NCBI GenBank assembly: GCA_036583965.1
Contig: JAZBQD010000014.1
Coordinates: 64,262,395 to 64,326,394, forward strand
Source of the DNA: Prunella strophiata
Lineage: Eukaryota; Chordata; Aves; Passeriformes; Prunellidae
Direction: 5' to 3'
DNA length: 64,000 nucleotides
The notes beneath the pieces were generated by a model, which saw only the letters and a list, made by a program, of their open reading frames with translations, had not been told where the DNA came from and searched no databases. Position numbers and translations under genes: made by a program. Each line of letters begins with the position of its first letter. Within the stretch, counting starts at the first letter, position 1. Shown here piece after piece: positions 49,326-60,474 of the stretch.

Positions 49326-52300
49326 TCACAGGGCACCATCTCCAGCCTTGCCACAGCCCTGCCCTGCCTAGCCATGGGTCAGGCAAATGTCCAATCCCCA
49401 TCCCCAGGGAAACCTGAGGATACAGCTGTCCTGGCTCCCACTGGTTTGCCCTGTTCCTGAGTGTGCTGTCCCCAAAACCCCTGGCATGCCCTAGCCCAGG
49501 GACCTGTCAGCCCTGCAGTGCCCTGGCACCATGTGTCCATGGAAAACCATAGCATTGATGTAGAAATAGAGATGTGATGGCTAGAAGCAAATGTTTCTGC
49601 TTTACATGTGTCAGAACACCGACAGCTTAATGATTCTTGCAAAAAGTATAGTTATTCAGTTTATTTTGAATATAAAGGAGACCAGACTCCTACTTAAATT
49701 ATTGCATTCCCTTGGTCTCGTTCCTTTCAGAAAAGCATTTCTCTCAAAGTTCCTTTCTTTATGACAAAAGAAGTGGATGGCTCAGTATAACCATTCTTTT
49801 ACTTGTACCTGAGGATTTGACTTCTATTTCGGCTTATATTTCTATTTTTTAAATGGGAATTTTCTCCAGCTCCCTTCTAATGTTTGACTTATAAGGCAGT
49901 TTTGTTACATTTTTGTCCCAACTTGCCCTACATGGCCCCTCTCTCAGGAGCAACACAAGCAATAGCCACCTGCTCTGTCTGTCCTGAATGGTCATACACA
50001 AGTTTGAAGGGCATTCAGCAACTTGATGAAGCTAAACTTTTTGATTAGAAAATTTCAGGATGAGCATCATTGTCAAAATTACCAGCTTCCACTGGGGACG
50101 GAGCCGCAGGCTGGCTTTAAGGTTTCCTGCAATAAAAAGAGCAATGAACTCATTGTCCTGGCTGCCAAACACCAGTGTGAGGCCCTTGACAGCATGATGA
50201 TATCAAACCTCCAAATAAAAGCAATTCTCCTAGCAGACTGTGGCTTCCGGCAATGTACGTAGCTTGATACAGTCATTAGTTTTTATGCAGTTTTAGAGCA
50301 AACATTTTACTAGGAACCCAATTTTCTTCTGACAGAAGAGACTATTAGGGACCCCAAGCATGACAAGTCTCAAGAGCCCTTCCAACTGAAACAGGCCATT
50401 GACAGAAGGTGATTTGCCATCAAAGCTATATACATATACTTTGGTTGATTTGAGCATTAAAAGAAAAAAAAATGGAAAAAGAGAAGTATCTTAGCTTATC
50501 TTTACTGTTTATGGTTAATGCTCATCTTAAAAGTTTGTAGCAGGGGCTTCTCTAAAGGCTGTATTCAGAGGATGCTTTGATTTTTGAATAGGTAACAGCC
50601 TTGAGTTTTGCATTATGCAAGGACAGCTGGCAAAGCATGTGGGCTGTGAAATAAGCGGGAGGCTTGATAAAATCCATCCTGAAAGAGAAAACAAGGTTAG
50701 GAGCAATGAGCTGTGACTGACTAGAGCTGTGGGAGCTTCAAAACCTTCCCCCCAAATGCAAATGCTTAAGGTTACTTATCTGGATGGTTTGTTGAAGACG
50801 TACTCTGCAACAGCATGGAAGGGGGAAGATGAAACTCAGCCCCATCCTTTGCTGTTCTGCAATGGCCAGAAACCCAAAAAAGGTGCTCAGCTTGCAAAAC
50901 CAGTCTCAATTTCTACTGGAGGGAAACATACTGTACTGGAATGCATAATATGTTGTATTCTGTTCTTTTAATCTCAATGTATTTGTCATGCAGATTAAAA
51001 AAAAAATGATTATATGCAAAGTGATATATTCTCAGATAAAAAAGTGTTAGAGTTCACCCAGAAGTTCATGTTCTGGCCCTTTGGGATACTGGGCTCCAAC
51101 AATGGTGCCTCAGAAGAGGCATTTTAGCACTGCACAGGATACAGGAGTTTCTGTTAGTGATGCAAGCCCAGAAGCCAAAATTAGGTCAGATAACAATTTG
51201 TCCAAAGGAGTCTCCTCTCTCAGTAGCCATCCAGTCATCAAAATGACCCAAACATCAAACATTTTTTTCTAGATAATTTATAGAGAACTTTTCTGCTCTT
51301 CCTATTTCCATTACTCCATTTATTGGGAAATTTTACTCCTGAGCTTTATGAGATCTCTGAAATCTATTAACAATTTGGCCATATAGATTTGATGAGGATG
51401 AACAAGGAAAAGAGGATTTTGTCTTGACTATTATCTTCATGAAGTAGATCCTAGAGATATGTACAAAAAACCACCCCCACAAACCCAGACACCATATTTA
51501 TTTAGGATTAGATGGCAAAAATGGATTTAATGCAAATGTAGTAAAAATTCTCAAATCTTAAACATTCTTAAATACTTTTTCAGTAATGTGGCAGACAGTA
51601 AAAGATAAATAGACTTTTTTTCTCTTTCTTGTGGAGGTTGTATTTATCACCTCAGCTTACTCTTGCATTGCAGGTATTAGCTAGATATAACACTGTTGTC
51701 CTGATTAAATCATTAAATTGCAATCAGACAAGCTAACCTCACAAAAAAAATTTAGATGGAAAGGATAAAGATGTAACATGAAGTAAAAATCAACCCTGAT
51801 AGATTGATGAAGTGCCAAAATAAAATAACAAACAAAATTAACTTAATTAACCTTCAAGGGACTAATAAAAGCAGGACGATTTCGTGTGTTAAATAGCGCA
51901 TTACATTATTAAGCTTTGACGTTGTTTGGCAAGTGATCCCTGACATGAACAATTTTGCAGAAGCCAGAAGCTTCCTTGTATACTGGGGGTTATTCAGTCA
52001 TTTGTAGTAAAGTTTATTTTGCTAGTCATTCTAATGGTTTCAAAGTTGCTTCTCAAGTTATGCCGCAAATAATTTATCTCTCAATAAGAGGTACACGGTC
52101 AATCATTGTTCATAGCAAGATTTTATTCATGGGAGAAAAAAAATCCTTATATTGTCTTTGGCTTGCTTGGGGCTTTTCTGGAGAATGTTAAAGACATTTC
52201 TTTGCACAAATACTGTGAAAACAGTCAGGATGAATAGACACAATATAGTCACAAATCACTAAGCCCCAGTACAGATGCCAAAGATCTGTGTAAGCAGATG

Positions 52301-55300
52301 TTAAATGGTACCCAGGGCCCCGACCAGGTCAAAAGCTGGAAGCCTGAAGAGCAGAAAACAGATATATATGGGAAAGTGCTGCTTTGAGCTTCTAACCCAC
52401 CTAAATACTGAACTAGATCTAACACAGGACCTTCCAACAGGGAGGTGTGATATTATCACTGAGGGAATCAATTGCATTTTGTCTCAGAAAGGAATATCTT
52501 CTGACACTGGCTGAGTTTCTATCAGAACGTTTAATCTCTCCTCTGCAAAAGAAAAAGCTTTATATCATAAACCTGTGAAAAGATATAAACTTTTTAAAAG
52601 TTCTTTCAAAAGTGATTGTACTTCATATGAATGCTTTAGGGAAACCATGTGGAAAGATACATTTTTATTAAGCTGAGATTGATTAATCCCTACCAGAGAA
52701 GAATGGAATTGGTAGATAGTGACAGTATTAAAAAATAAACTAACCCAACTCACCAAAGAAGTATGTCATGGTTGAAAGACAAAGGCAATTTCTAAGTATT
52801 TTCTCATTCCAGGAGTAATGGAAGGACATGAACAAGGTAGATTAGACTTGATTAGATTGTGTGACTTTGGAAAATATAGAGGAGATTTGTAAAATATAAA
52901 TACATGAAATATGATAATGGCATTTTGTACTTATTTAGAATAAAATATTGCCTATAAGAAATCTGCCCTTTAATCTGTGCTGTTTAATTGGAAGAAAATA
53001 TTTTTTAAATGTCACAATACAGGAAAGTGTTTTTAAAGAAGGCCTAGAATTTAATGGAATAATTTTACCTAATTTCACACTATGACAGAAGCCATTTTTT
53101 TGGTCTCAAATGGAGTTCCTTGTTGAATTCAATAAGGTACATAAGCACATTCCCAAAAGCAAATTGTGACAATTGGAATAATTATCTGTATGTTAACATC
53201 TCTTAAAGTAATGGGCAGTTGCCAGCCAAATGACTAAACTGCTGTGAGGATTTCTCGCATTCATTTAAAAAAAAATTCCAAAGAGCTGCTTAGAAACTAT
53301 TTCTTGTGATATAAAACAACATGAAAATCTGTCAGTTTTAGAATTTAAGTTTATGGAACAGTGGATCTGAGAATTCACACTGTAATCTGTACACCTCCTA
53401 ATATCTTCTACTGCAGTCAAAAAAGGCCAAGAGGAACTCCCCCTGCACTAATGTCAGCACCCTGGCTGCTGCACTGCACTTGTCCATAAAATCCACTGCA
53501 ACCCACTCCTTGCTGATCTGATGGTGATCTCATGGCTGCAGATCAGGTGAGAAACCTCTACAGAAACCTGGAAAATAGTTTCCCCATTACTGAACAGAGA
53601 TTCAATATCTTTCTTCAGAGCATGATCTATCTTTTGCTTTAAGTATCTCAAAAAGTGTCCAAACCACTAGCCTTTTTTTATTCCTACCAACACCTTTCCT
53701 TTTAGTTTCATGTTGGGGGCAGCTGTATGCTCATGTCTGCAGTTCCAAAAGTTGGACTGTACATATGGGATCTTCTATGTTTTTCAAACTCCTCATATTA
53801 ATAAGAATATACCACAGATTTAAGCATTTAAATAAGCAGAACTGTGCCAGCATGAAAATATAGAGGCATACAATCTATATACAGTACAGTCTGCTGAACA
53901 CACTGACAGGTTTTCTCTTGTGTAGTCAGAGCAGCTGTTACAGAAAGAGACAGATTTTCATGGATTTTGTAAGATTTTGATGTGTTGATGTGTTCTGTAT
54001 TAAGAGCAAATATTGCTCTGTATGACTGAACAAGTATTATTTTTGACATTCAAATTTATTAATTTAGCATTTTGCTAAATATATATAATGTCCATTGATT
54101 TTTCAGAAAGTTATACAAAAGCTTACAGCAAGTTTATAATGTCTGATAAAGACAACCAATAAACAACAACAACAAAAAGAAAAACAACAAAACCAATCTC
54201 CATCTGCACAGAATAGTTTTCAAAAGGTGTCTATGACATCCTTGGTAAGCTCATTTCTCTACCACCCCCAAAAGAGACAAATTTTTAAAATCATCAATAT
54301 TGTCACTCCCTCACTCTTTAGCATAGACATGAAAAATATAGCTGTCCTCCTCAAACTCTGTACACCCCGAAGAGAGTCAAAGGTCATTTTTATCCTTGTA
54401 CACGATGTGGGGACAACAAGTAACACAACCTGCACATGAAGAAGTTCTAACATCTATAGATGATCCTAAGATCAATGGAAACTGGGGAAAATATCTTCCA
54501 TTGTTTACAGATTCTGGCAAAAGCATTGTTTCAGGAATTATTAAATAGCTAAAATCCAAAATGTGTTTCTGGCTAATATTATGCAAGAAAACTTAGAAAC
54601 CTTGGCTATGGAAAAACATATGATGGGCAAATCAAATTAAGACCATAGGGGTATAAAGGAGTGCTTTACAATTGGTCTTGGAGCTTTCACTATTATATCA
54701 CTGAAGACAGGAGGGGAATAAGGACAATGAGTATTTTCTTGATTCAATATTTCTTTTAGATTCCTTTCTTTCCATCCATTTTTCTCTCCCAACATCCTTT
54801 CAATAGAAAGGTTTTTCCACAGTCCATGAGCTGCTCATGTCTGCAGCTTTCATTGTGTCTACAGATTGTGCAATGGAGCTTGTATCAAGCAGACTCACAT
54901 TCAAAAATTTACCCTAATTATGACTCTACCTGTTCTTTTGTGTAGGACCCAGTCCTTTGTATTCATATGGACTCCCTTTTCACAATGTCAGCCAGCAAAT
55001 CTCAGTAACAATGAAAATGACAGTCAGCTTCACCAGACACATAGCTGAGGAGTCTCTGGGAATGTCACATATAGAAATATTCTGAATTTGCTCCTAAATC
55101 TTTGAACTTTCAAACTGACCTTAAACTCCCAGCCCATCATGACCTGAGCTTTGTGTTCACCTGTCCCTTTGTCACTCTGTTCTGTTGATTGTCCTGCCCT
55201 GTCACAACAGCAAGGAAAGGGGTCACACTGAAAGTACCCAGCAGCTTAATGGCTTCTTAGGACAAAAGCAATTTGCTGCTCCAATAGTAAACTCTACCAA

Positions 55301-56307
55301 CAGTCTGACAATTTTGAAATTATTTTCCAGATGATGGCAATAATGTCTCAGAGTGGTTCAGATGACAGGTATTTCCTTCCCTCCACTGTCAAATGGAATT
55401 TCAGTTGATATGCAGGTTCATCTTTCTGCAGAAAGAAATCACTTTTACAGTAACAGTTCAATGAGCAGAGACAAATATTATACATTTCGCAGGTTATAAA
55501 AATTTCTGTATTTTTTAAAGCACTTGCTTCCCTGAGAAAGAATTCTCCTAAATTCTAAAGCAGAGCAATGATTGAAAGATCATTCAGAATAAGCACAAAT
55601 AAATTACTTAAATTCTATATCCTTTTTTTGAGAGGATGCTGTAAAAAGGGAGAGAATAGAACTCCTGTGTTTATCTCACAAGGGTGACATGTGAGAATAT
55701 AATTTTCTTTCACAATTTAAACTTACAAATTTGCAGGAGATAGGAGAGTTCAGTACTTGCAGCTCCTGATTTTTTTTGGCCCTGCTGAGCACATCTCTAG
55801 TACACTCTTTATTCTTAATTTAGAGTTTACAGTCCAGAACTTGATCTTCTACCTTGGGCAGATCTCTTACATGGTGCCTCCCTGTCCTTCTGCTGAAGGG
55901 CAAGAACTCTGTGTTTGGACAAATATTAATGATGTATAACAGTTAATCTAAATCATGCTGTAAAATTCTTTAGAAGAAATTGTATATTCACCACACAGTT
56001 TCCTGCAGGGAGAGTCATCTCTTCAAGGACACAGCTCAAGAGTATGGTGTTCAAACTGACCAAATAGAGTGCACTTCTTGCACGGGCTGGGCTCCTCTAT
56101 ATTTAAGGAAAACCAACACATTTTGGACACTTGCAGGAAAATAGCATTGTTGCTGTCTGACACAGTATTTCACCTGCTGGAACCCAGGGCACAGGGAATA
56201 TTTCTCTGCCTGTCCTGAGAAGTCCTGACCCCCAGGGGAGCACCTGCTTTTAACATTTGTCTATGGAGAAAGCTTCCCAGACTTTGGGATGAATTGGAAA
56301 CTATGAG
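49326..56307. other. unique noncoding DNA, no gene seen
   Basis: The first 200 bp are GC-rich and follow the broken CR1. They could be part of whatever inserted there, but I do not recognise them. The rest is AT-rich. A 79-codon frame at 50023-50262 (with GGGGACGGAGCCGC) is the most coding-like short piece but is unidentified. A CAA-rich run lies at 54160-54195. No mobile element was recognised. Confidence 0.55.
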
Positions 56308-56799
56308 TGTGTGAAAAAGATAGTAGTATAGTTTATCACAGGGTGAAAAACTTAGAGTTTTGGGTTTTTAGTGTGGAGGTGGATAGGAGACAAGATGGAG
56401 GATTTTGGGTGTTGTCTGATCTCCTTCTTGTTCTTCATCTACTCCATTTTCTGCACTGTTGGGAGCACAGGGTGATTGGTTAGAAAGAACTGCAATGCAG
56501 ATGTTGTGTGGGGAGAAAAATAATTAGTTATTGGTAGAAGGGTAGAAATAAAGTACGTTTTAAGAGTTAATTGGATGAAATAGCTTTAAAATACCTTGAA
56601 TCTGTGTGTCTTGTGACTTTTGGTGTCTTCTTTTTGTACACTAAGGCTGATATGTAGACAGCATGCAGAACTTCTGATAAGAGAAAAATAAACAATAACC
56701 TGAAGACTGAAAAACCAGGAGTCTCTTCCATCTCTCATTCCTGGCACAGAACTTTTTAAGGGTCTCCCCATCAGGGGGACCCACAAGGAGGTTTCTACA
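56308..56799 (+). mobile_element. endogenous retrovirus LTR, probably ERVL class
   Basis: This is a plus-strand LTR of about 490 bp with matching TGT...ACA ends (TGTGTGAAAAAG at 56308, TTTCTACA ending at 56799). It carries AATAAA at 56687-56692, followed by a short U5-like tail containing CCATCAGGGGGACCC. U3-like features include GGAGACAAGATGGAGGATTT and GATTGGTTAGAAAGAAC, which I associate with songbird ERVL LTRs. A 3-nt spacer (GAC) separates it from a primer-binding site, which supports both the boundary and the identity. No gag-pol sequence follows. It is a truncated, inactive remnant. Confidence 0.75.
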
Positions 56800-56802
56800 G
56801 AC

Positions 56803-56853
56803 TGGTGCCCTGTGTGAGGATTGAACTCACAACCTTCATATTATGAAACACAC
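56803..56853 (+). other. extended primer-binding site complementary to elongator tRNA-Met
   Basis: Starting with TGG, the complement of a tRNA CCA end, the next bases TGCCCTGTGTGAGGA match the complement of vertebrate elongator tRNA-Met (CAT anticodon) at 17 of 18 primer-binding positions. Similarity then continues for about 30 more bases: TTGAACTCACAACCTTCATA and TTATGAAAC cover the T-loop, variable loop and anticodon. Most mismatches are C-to-T or G-to-A changes at CpG sites of the tRNA. Similarity is lost in the D-arm. Read on the minus strand this is the 3' half of a tRNA with a CCA tail. It therefore derives from mature tRNA and is not a tRNA gene. Primer-binding sites are normally only about 18 nt. 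Confidence 0.75.
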
Positions 56854-57333
56854 TATCTGAGAATCATAGAAGCATGATCACCTGGACCCTTAGGGGTCAG
56901 GTGGCTTTTAGACTTGCATTTAAAGTCTGGAATTTAAATAAAAACACAATCATCCTGGAAGAAAAACAAAGGAAGATGTACTAGAGCTGAGCTACCTTTT
57001 GAAATTATTTATGGGCTTTTCAGCAATGCCTGACCTATTAGCTTTAAGGTATTTCTGGCTTCAAGTAGGTTATGGAACAGCAGGAATTTTCTTGCATTTT
57101 TTAAGTTTTTTTTCCCCTTTTTTTGTAATTTAAAAGCATACATCATGAAATATCATCGCTTGAAAGACCAACACCTTCTAAGTGTGATGATGAGCTACCA
57201 GTGAAAATACCCAAAGAACAGAGTTCTCCCTGAAAGGAGTTTCATGCCTGGCTACCCTGTGAATGCTGGAGCAAAGGTCCTTGGCATTTTTTCTGATAAG
57301 AGTTTCCTTCCCCATTCATAAAACTTCACTTTA
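56854..57333. other. noncoding DNA after the LTR remnant
   Basis: No retroviral coding sequence can be recognised, so the element is truncated just after the tRNA-complementary segment. GAATCATAGAA at 56861-56871 resembles an inverted CR1 end repeat, but the following bases do not support a CR1. The rest is AT-rich with a T-rich run near 57100-57125. Confidence 0.5.
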
Positions 57334-57379
57334 TTATTTACCATTAAACTTAATTTTCATTAAGTTTTATGGTAAATAA
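57334..57379. repeat. 21-bp inverted repeat (hairpin) with 4-nt loop
   Basis: The left arm, 57334-57354 (TTATTTACCATTAAACTTAA plus T), pairs with the right arm, 57359-57379 (ATTAAGTTTTATGGTAAATA plus A), across the loop TTTC. There is one mismatch. The right arm is the beginning of the ~150-bp repeat copy at 57351-57501. The second copy of that repeat, at 60475, lacks the left arm. Confidence 0.9.
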
Positions 57380-57501
57380 TTTAGAGGGAAATCTTAATTC
57401 CTTAATTGATTGTATCGGCTATGCAGTCATAGGAATAATAATTAATTTTAAAAGATATATAGTATAAGGTCAGTAAAGATTTTTATCAGCGAAAACTAAA
57501 G
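57351..57501 (+). repeat. unclassified dispersed repeat, copy 1
   Basis: About 151 bp align with 60475-60631 in the same orientation at roughly 88% identity (about 17-18 mismatches and two small gaps, counted by eye). Shared strings include TAATTTTCATTAAGTTTTAT, TTCCTTAATTGATT, AGGAATAATAATTAATT and TATAAGGTCAGTAA. Both copies end at ACTAAAG. I recognise no known family, coding content, or TG...CA or other terminal signature. A minus-strand CR1 starts exactly where similarity ends. Confidence 0.9.
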
Positions 57502-57635
57502 GTTTGGGTCAGAAGTGGTCCTGATCATCTCATTCCAACCTCCTTGCCATGAGCAGGGATGGCACCTCGTAGATCCACTTTGTCCAGGGCCCTGTCCAAC
57601 CTGGCCTTGAACGCTCCCAGGGACTTTCTGTCAGC
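57502..57635 (-). mobile_element. CR1 LINE 3' end fragment, inverted
   Basis: Read on the minus strand this is a diverged CR1 3' end. Landmarks are GGCCAGGTTGGACAGGGCCC, GTGCCATCCCTGCTCATGGC, AAGGAGGTTGGAATGAGATG and a terminal CCCAAACC. The ATTCTATGATTCT repeats are missing. Similarity fades upstream (plus coordinate above about 57635). The neighbouring GC-rich DNA to 57900 may be further diverged element or unrelated. The frames of 63-112 codons at 57525-57992 arise from this GC-rich patch and are not credible genes. Confidence 0.85.
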
Positions 57636-58083
57636 TCCACTGGGTTCTCCTGGGTGCCATGGAGATGGTGGACACAGGGCTGCCCTGTGGCTCAGCTGGC
57701 AGGGGGTAAAGGGCTGGAGGAAATGTTCTGCCCAGCTGAGCCCGAGCTGAGCCCTGTGCAAGGCACAGCTCCAGCTCCCAGCTTCGGGCAGACACAAAGC
57801 TGGGCTCCTGTGGGGCTCCTGCACCTGGGCAGCAGGAAGAACTGCACTCTCATTTGGGTTCTGAGGGCTTCAGAAAACCTCCCAAAGCTGGGCTTGGCAC
57901 CTTGGGGTTATACTACAATTGGCAGTAAAAACCACATAACTCAAGGATATGCACACAGTTTCACAGGTGATATAAAGCACCTTTTGTTCTAATCTTAGTT
58001 TACTTACTTGATTCAACAGAGGGGTTTTATAAGTTTTATTTGTTTATAAGTGTCTCCTCCATCTTCTCAAAATGACAGCTTCT
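57636..58083. other. GC-rich patch then AT-rich noncoding DNA
   Basis: 57636-57900 is one of the most GC-rich parts of the window, with repeated AGCTGAGCC/GAGCTGAGCC words near 57735-57755. It may be CR1-derived or an unrelated old repeat. It carries overlapping frames on both strands but no recognised product. From about 57910 the sequence returns to AT-rich DNA. Confidence 0.4.
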
Positions 58084-58379
58084 TATCGCTCTGATTTTTT
58101 AAGTTTCTCTAAAGCCTTCTGATGTTTACATTCTTGTGCAGAATTTTCTCACACACTTTTTGTAAATAACTTATAGTTTTGTCTTCCTCTATGGAGGAAG
58201 AGCAACTTGATGGACTGTTGGGTTGTCCAGTGGCATTGAGGAGGTGGCACTGTCACCCTCCAATGACACTGGGATTTCAGAAAACTATAAATGGAGTCAG
58301 AATTCAATAAACTTTCCTCTTTTTGCTCTCTCACACCTTGCAAAGAGCTGCTGTCCGCATCGTGTCGTTTGTGCACCAC
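58084..58379 (+). mobile_element. LTR-like insertion between 13-nt direct repeats
   Basis: AATGACAGCTTCT occurs at 58071-58083 and again at 58380-58392, flanking about 296 bp. Inside are a TATA box (TATAAAT, 58286-58292) and an AATAAA signal 20 bp on (58306-58311). Next comes a CTCTCTCACACCTTGC stretch and a CpG-bearing end (GTCCGCATCGTGTCGTTTGT). TATA and AATAAA about 20 bp apart is the layout of alpharetrovirus-like LTRs, suggesting a short endogenous retrovirus LTR. However, the ends are not TG...CA at the repeat junctions, and 13 nt is longer than retroviral target duplications. Either the flanks are coincidental or this is another retroposed sequence. Confidence 0.45.
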
Positions 58380-58380
58380 A

Positions 58381-60474
58381 ATGACAGCTTCTATTTATGC
58401 ATCATTTCCAAAGTAACTATGTTTAAATCATGGATATTTTGGAATAGGTAGGAATAGTAAAAAGCAAGCTTTTTTATGTTTTTTTCAAATACTTAGCTAC
58501 TGACCTTCCAGGGATCCTCATTTCATCAATAAATTGTTTCAGCAGTAACTCTTAGAAGTTCAAAGAGAAATCCATACTGTAGGTAAATTCTACACAAGAG
58601 GAAATAGAATTACGGAGGAATGTGGAACACCTTTTAAAACTAGTTGTCTTTGTTCAGTTTGGCATAGGAGTGAAAAAATACCAATCTCAGGAATGTACTT
58701 ACTTTATTTAAAAGGAAGCTGCATCATTCAGATCAAATAATTTAAATTCATTGAGCCTTCTGTCTTTCTTTTAATTGAAAAATATCAGTAGACTTCATAG
58801 GCTGATGAACACATGGCAATTCAGCAATATCTTTCCTTCAAAAATCACTATTGAATGTGCCTGGGGATCCTGGGACTGACTGTGTAGCTAGAGGGAAGGA
58901 CCTTTGCTGGCTGCACAAATTCCAAGGGCTGGAGGTGTCCCTTCCACAGAATTAATTTTCTGAGGAGAGGTTAATACATGAGCAGGGAGAGTTTTACAGC
59001 CAGAATCAGCCCCAGCTCAGGAGTCCAAAGCCAAAGCTACCAGACACGGTGAAGCAGGCAGAAAAAAGAATTTTAATATTCTAATACAGAAGAGCAAAAT
59101 ACTAATCATGTTTGCCTACAGAAGAAGGAACACTTCATATATTTCAAAATTTAACTTTATTGAAAAATACCTCAGTAATTTTAAGTTACAATAGCAATTT
59201 CAATTCAAATATTGGTACCTGGACAAAACTTCAGATTTGGTCCTTCACTTCCACATGAATACTGAGTTAAACTTTCTGAGAGCTCTTTTAAACCTTTATC
59301 TCCAGTCATGAGCAATTTTACAGCTTTTTTTTTTTTTTTTGTGGGTTTTTTTATTTTTTTCTTTTTAGAGCTGACCCTTTACATTTAAATTGAGAAAGGT
59401 ACTTTTCATATGCTGCTCTACACTGTGACATTTTAGTGATGGGAATGCCAAGGAACATTGGCTTTTATTAGAGAAAAACAGCAGCCTTAGAGCCAGGATA
59501 TGTTTTTCTGGTGTTCCATTTCAGAAAAGTATGCTCATTCTGGCTTAGAAATTCTGAAAGCAATTGAGATAGATCACATAAGTGGGAAAAAAGAGATCTT
59601 AGGCTGTGTTTCATCTTTATTTCTTCTACTCTTTCCCCTCTGTTTTTGCCGATGTCTGGCCAGAAAAGAGAAAAGCTCTCCAGGGAAGCTGTGAACTCTA
59701 GTGTTACAATTCCTAACTCCATAGGGCTTAATTCTTCTGTAGCATGTATTTACCTCACACTTTTGAAATATTTGAGATAAGTTTTCCCCTAAGATAATGC
59801 AGATCTTTTGCAGTTACAGTTTATTTCAGGAAACCAAAGCAATGCATTCATCTGGATCTCTGACAGATACTCCTGACAGTTTTCTGGTGAGAACAGTAGA
59901 TCAAGAAATAAAGGTTCAAGTATCAAGATCCAACACTTATTTAATACTTCCTGCCCTAATTCCATGCCATTTGAAATAACAAATTCAAAAGTCCCTATTC
60001 TGCCCACTAAAAAGCAGTGTAATTTGTATGAGGGCTTTACCATCTCATAACTGTTCTGGTGGATCTTGTGCATCTGAGGATGCAGTGATCTGCACACACT
60101 TACCCTGTGAACATCTGAAAACTACACATATACATGACTTGAATTGACTAAATTAAAAACTCAACATGAATGCAGGTTTCAGGACTAGGTTTGAGCAGTT
60201 CCATAGAAGAAAGTTCATCAGCCTTTGAAAGGTTTCCCATCCCTTTTCAGTTTGAGAGAGGATTCTGATATACACTTTTCAAAAGGGATCACTAAATAAC
60301 AAGTAACATTTCCCTTGTTTGAATAGTGTGATATTCCTATAACCTGTAATTAATACTTTGAAAACCAAACTCTTCTGTCTCTTTCCTGCCCTTTCAAAAC
60401 TTTCAAAAGCAAGGTGCAAACATACAACTGCTTGCTGTCATAAGTTAATAGGAACAGGACATACCTTTTAATTC
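58381..60474. other. unique noncoding DNA, no gene seen
   Basis: No gene is recognised. Overlapping frames of 60-102 codons lie at 59468-60097 on both strands, with no known motif. A T16 run occurs at 59325-59340, followed by more T-rich sequence to about 59367. Confidence 0.55.

Noticed and set aside
56803..56853. A minus-strand tRNA-Met gene or pseudogene
   Set aside because: Only the 3' half is present, it carries a CCA end that nuclear tRNA genes lack, and it directly follows an LTR end. It is better explained as a primer-derived sequence.
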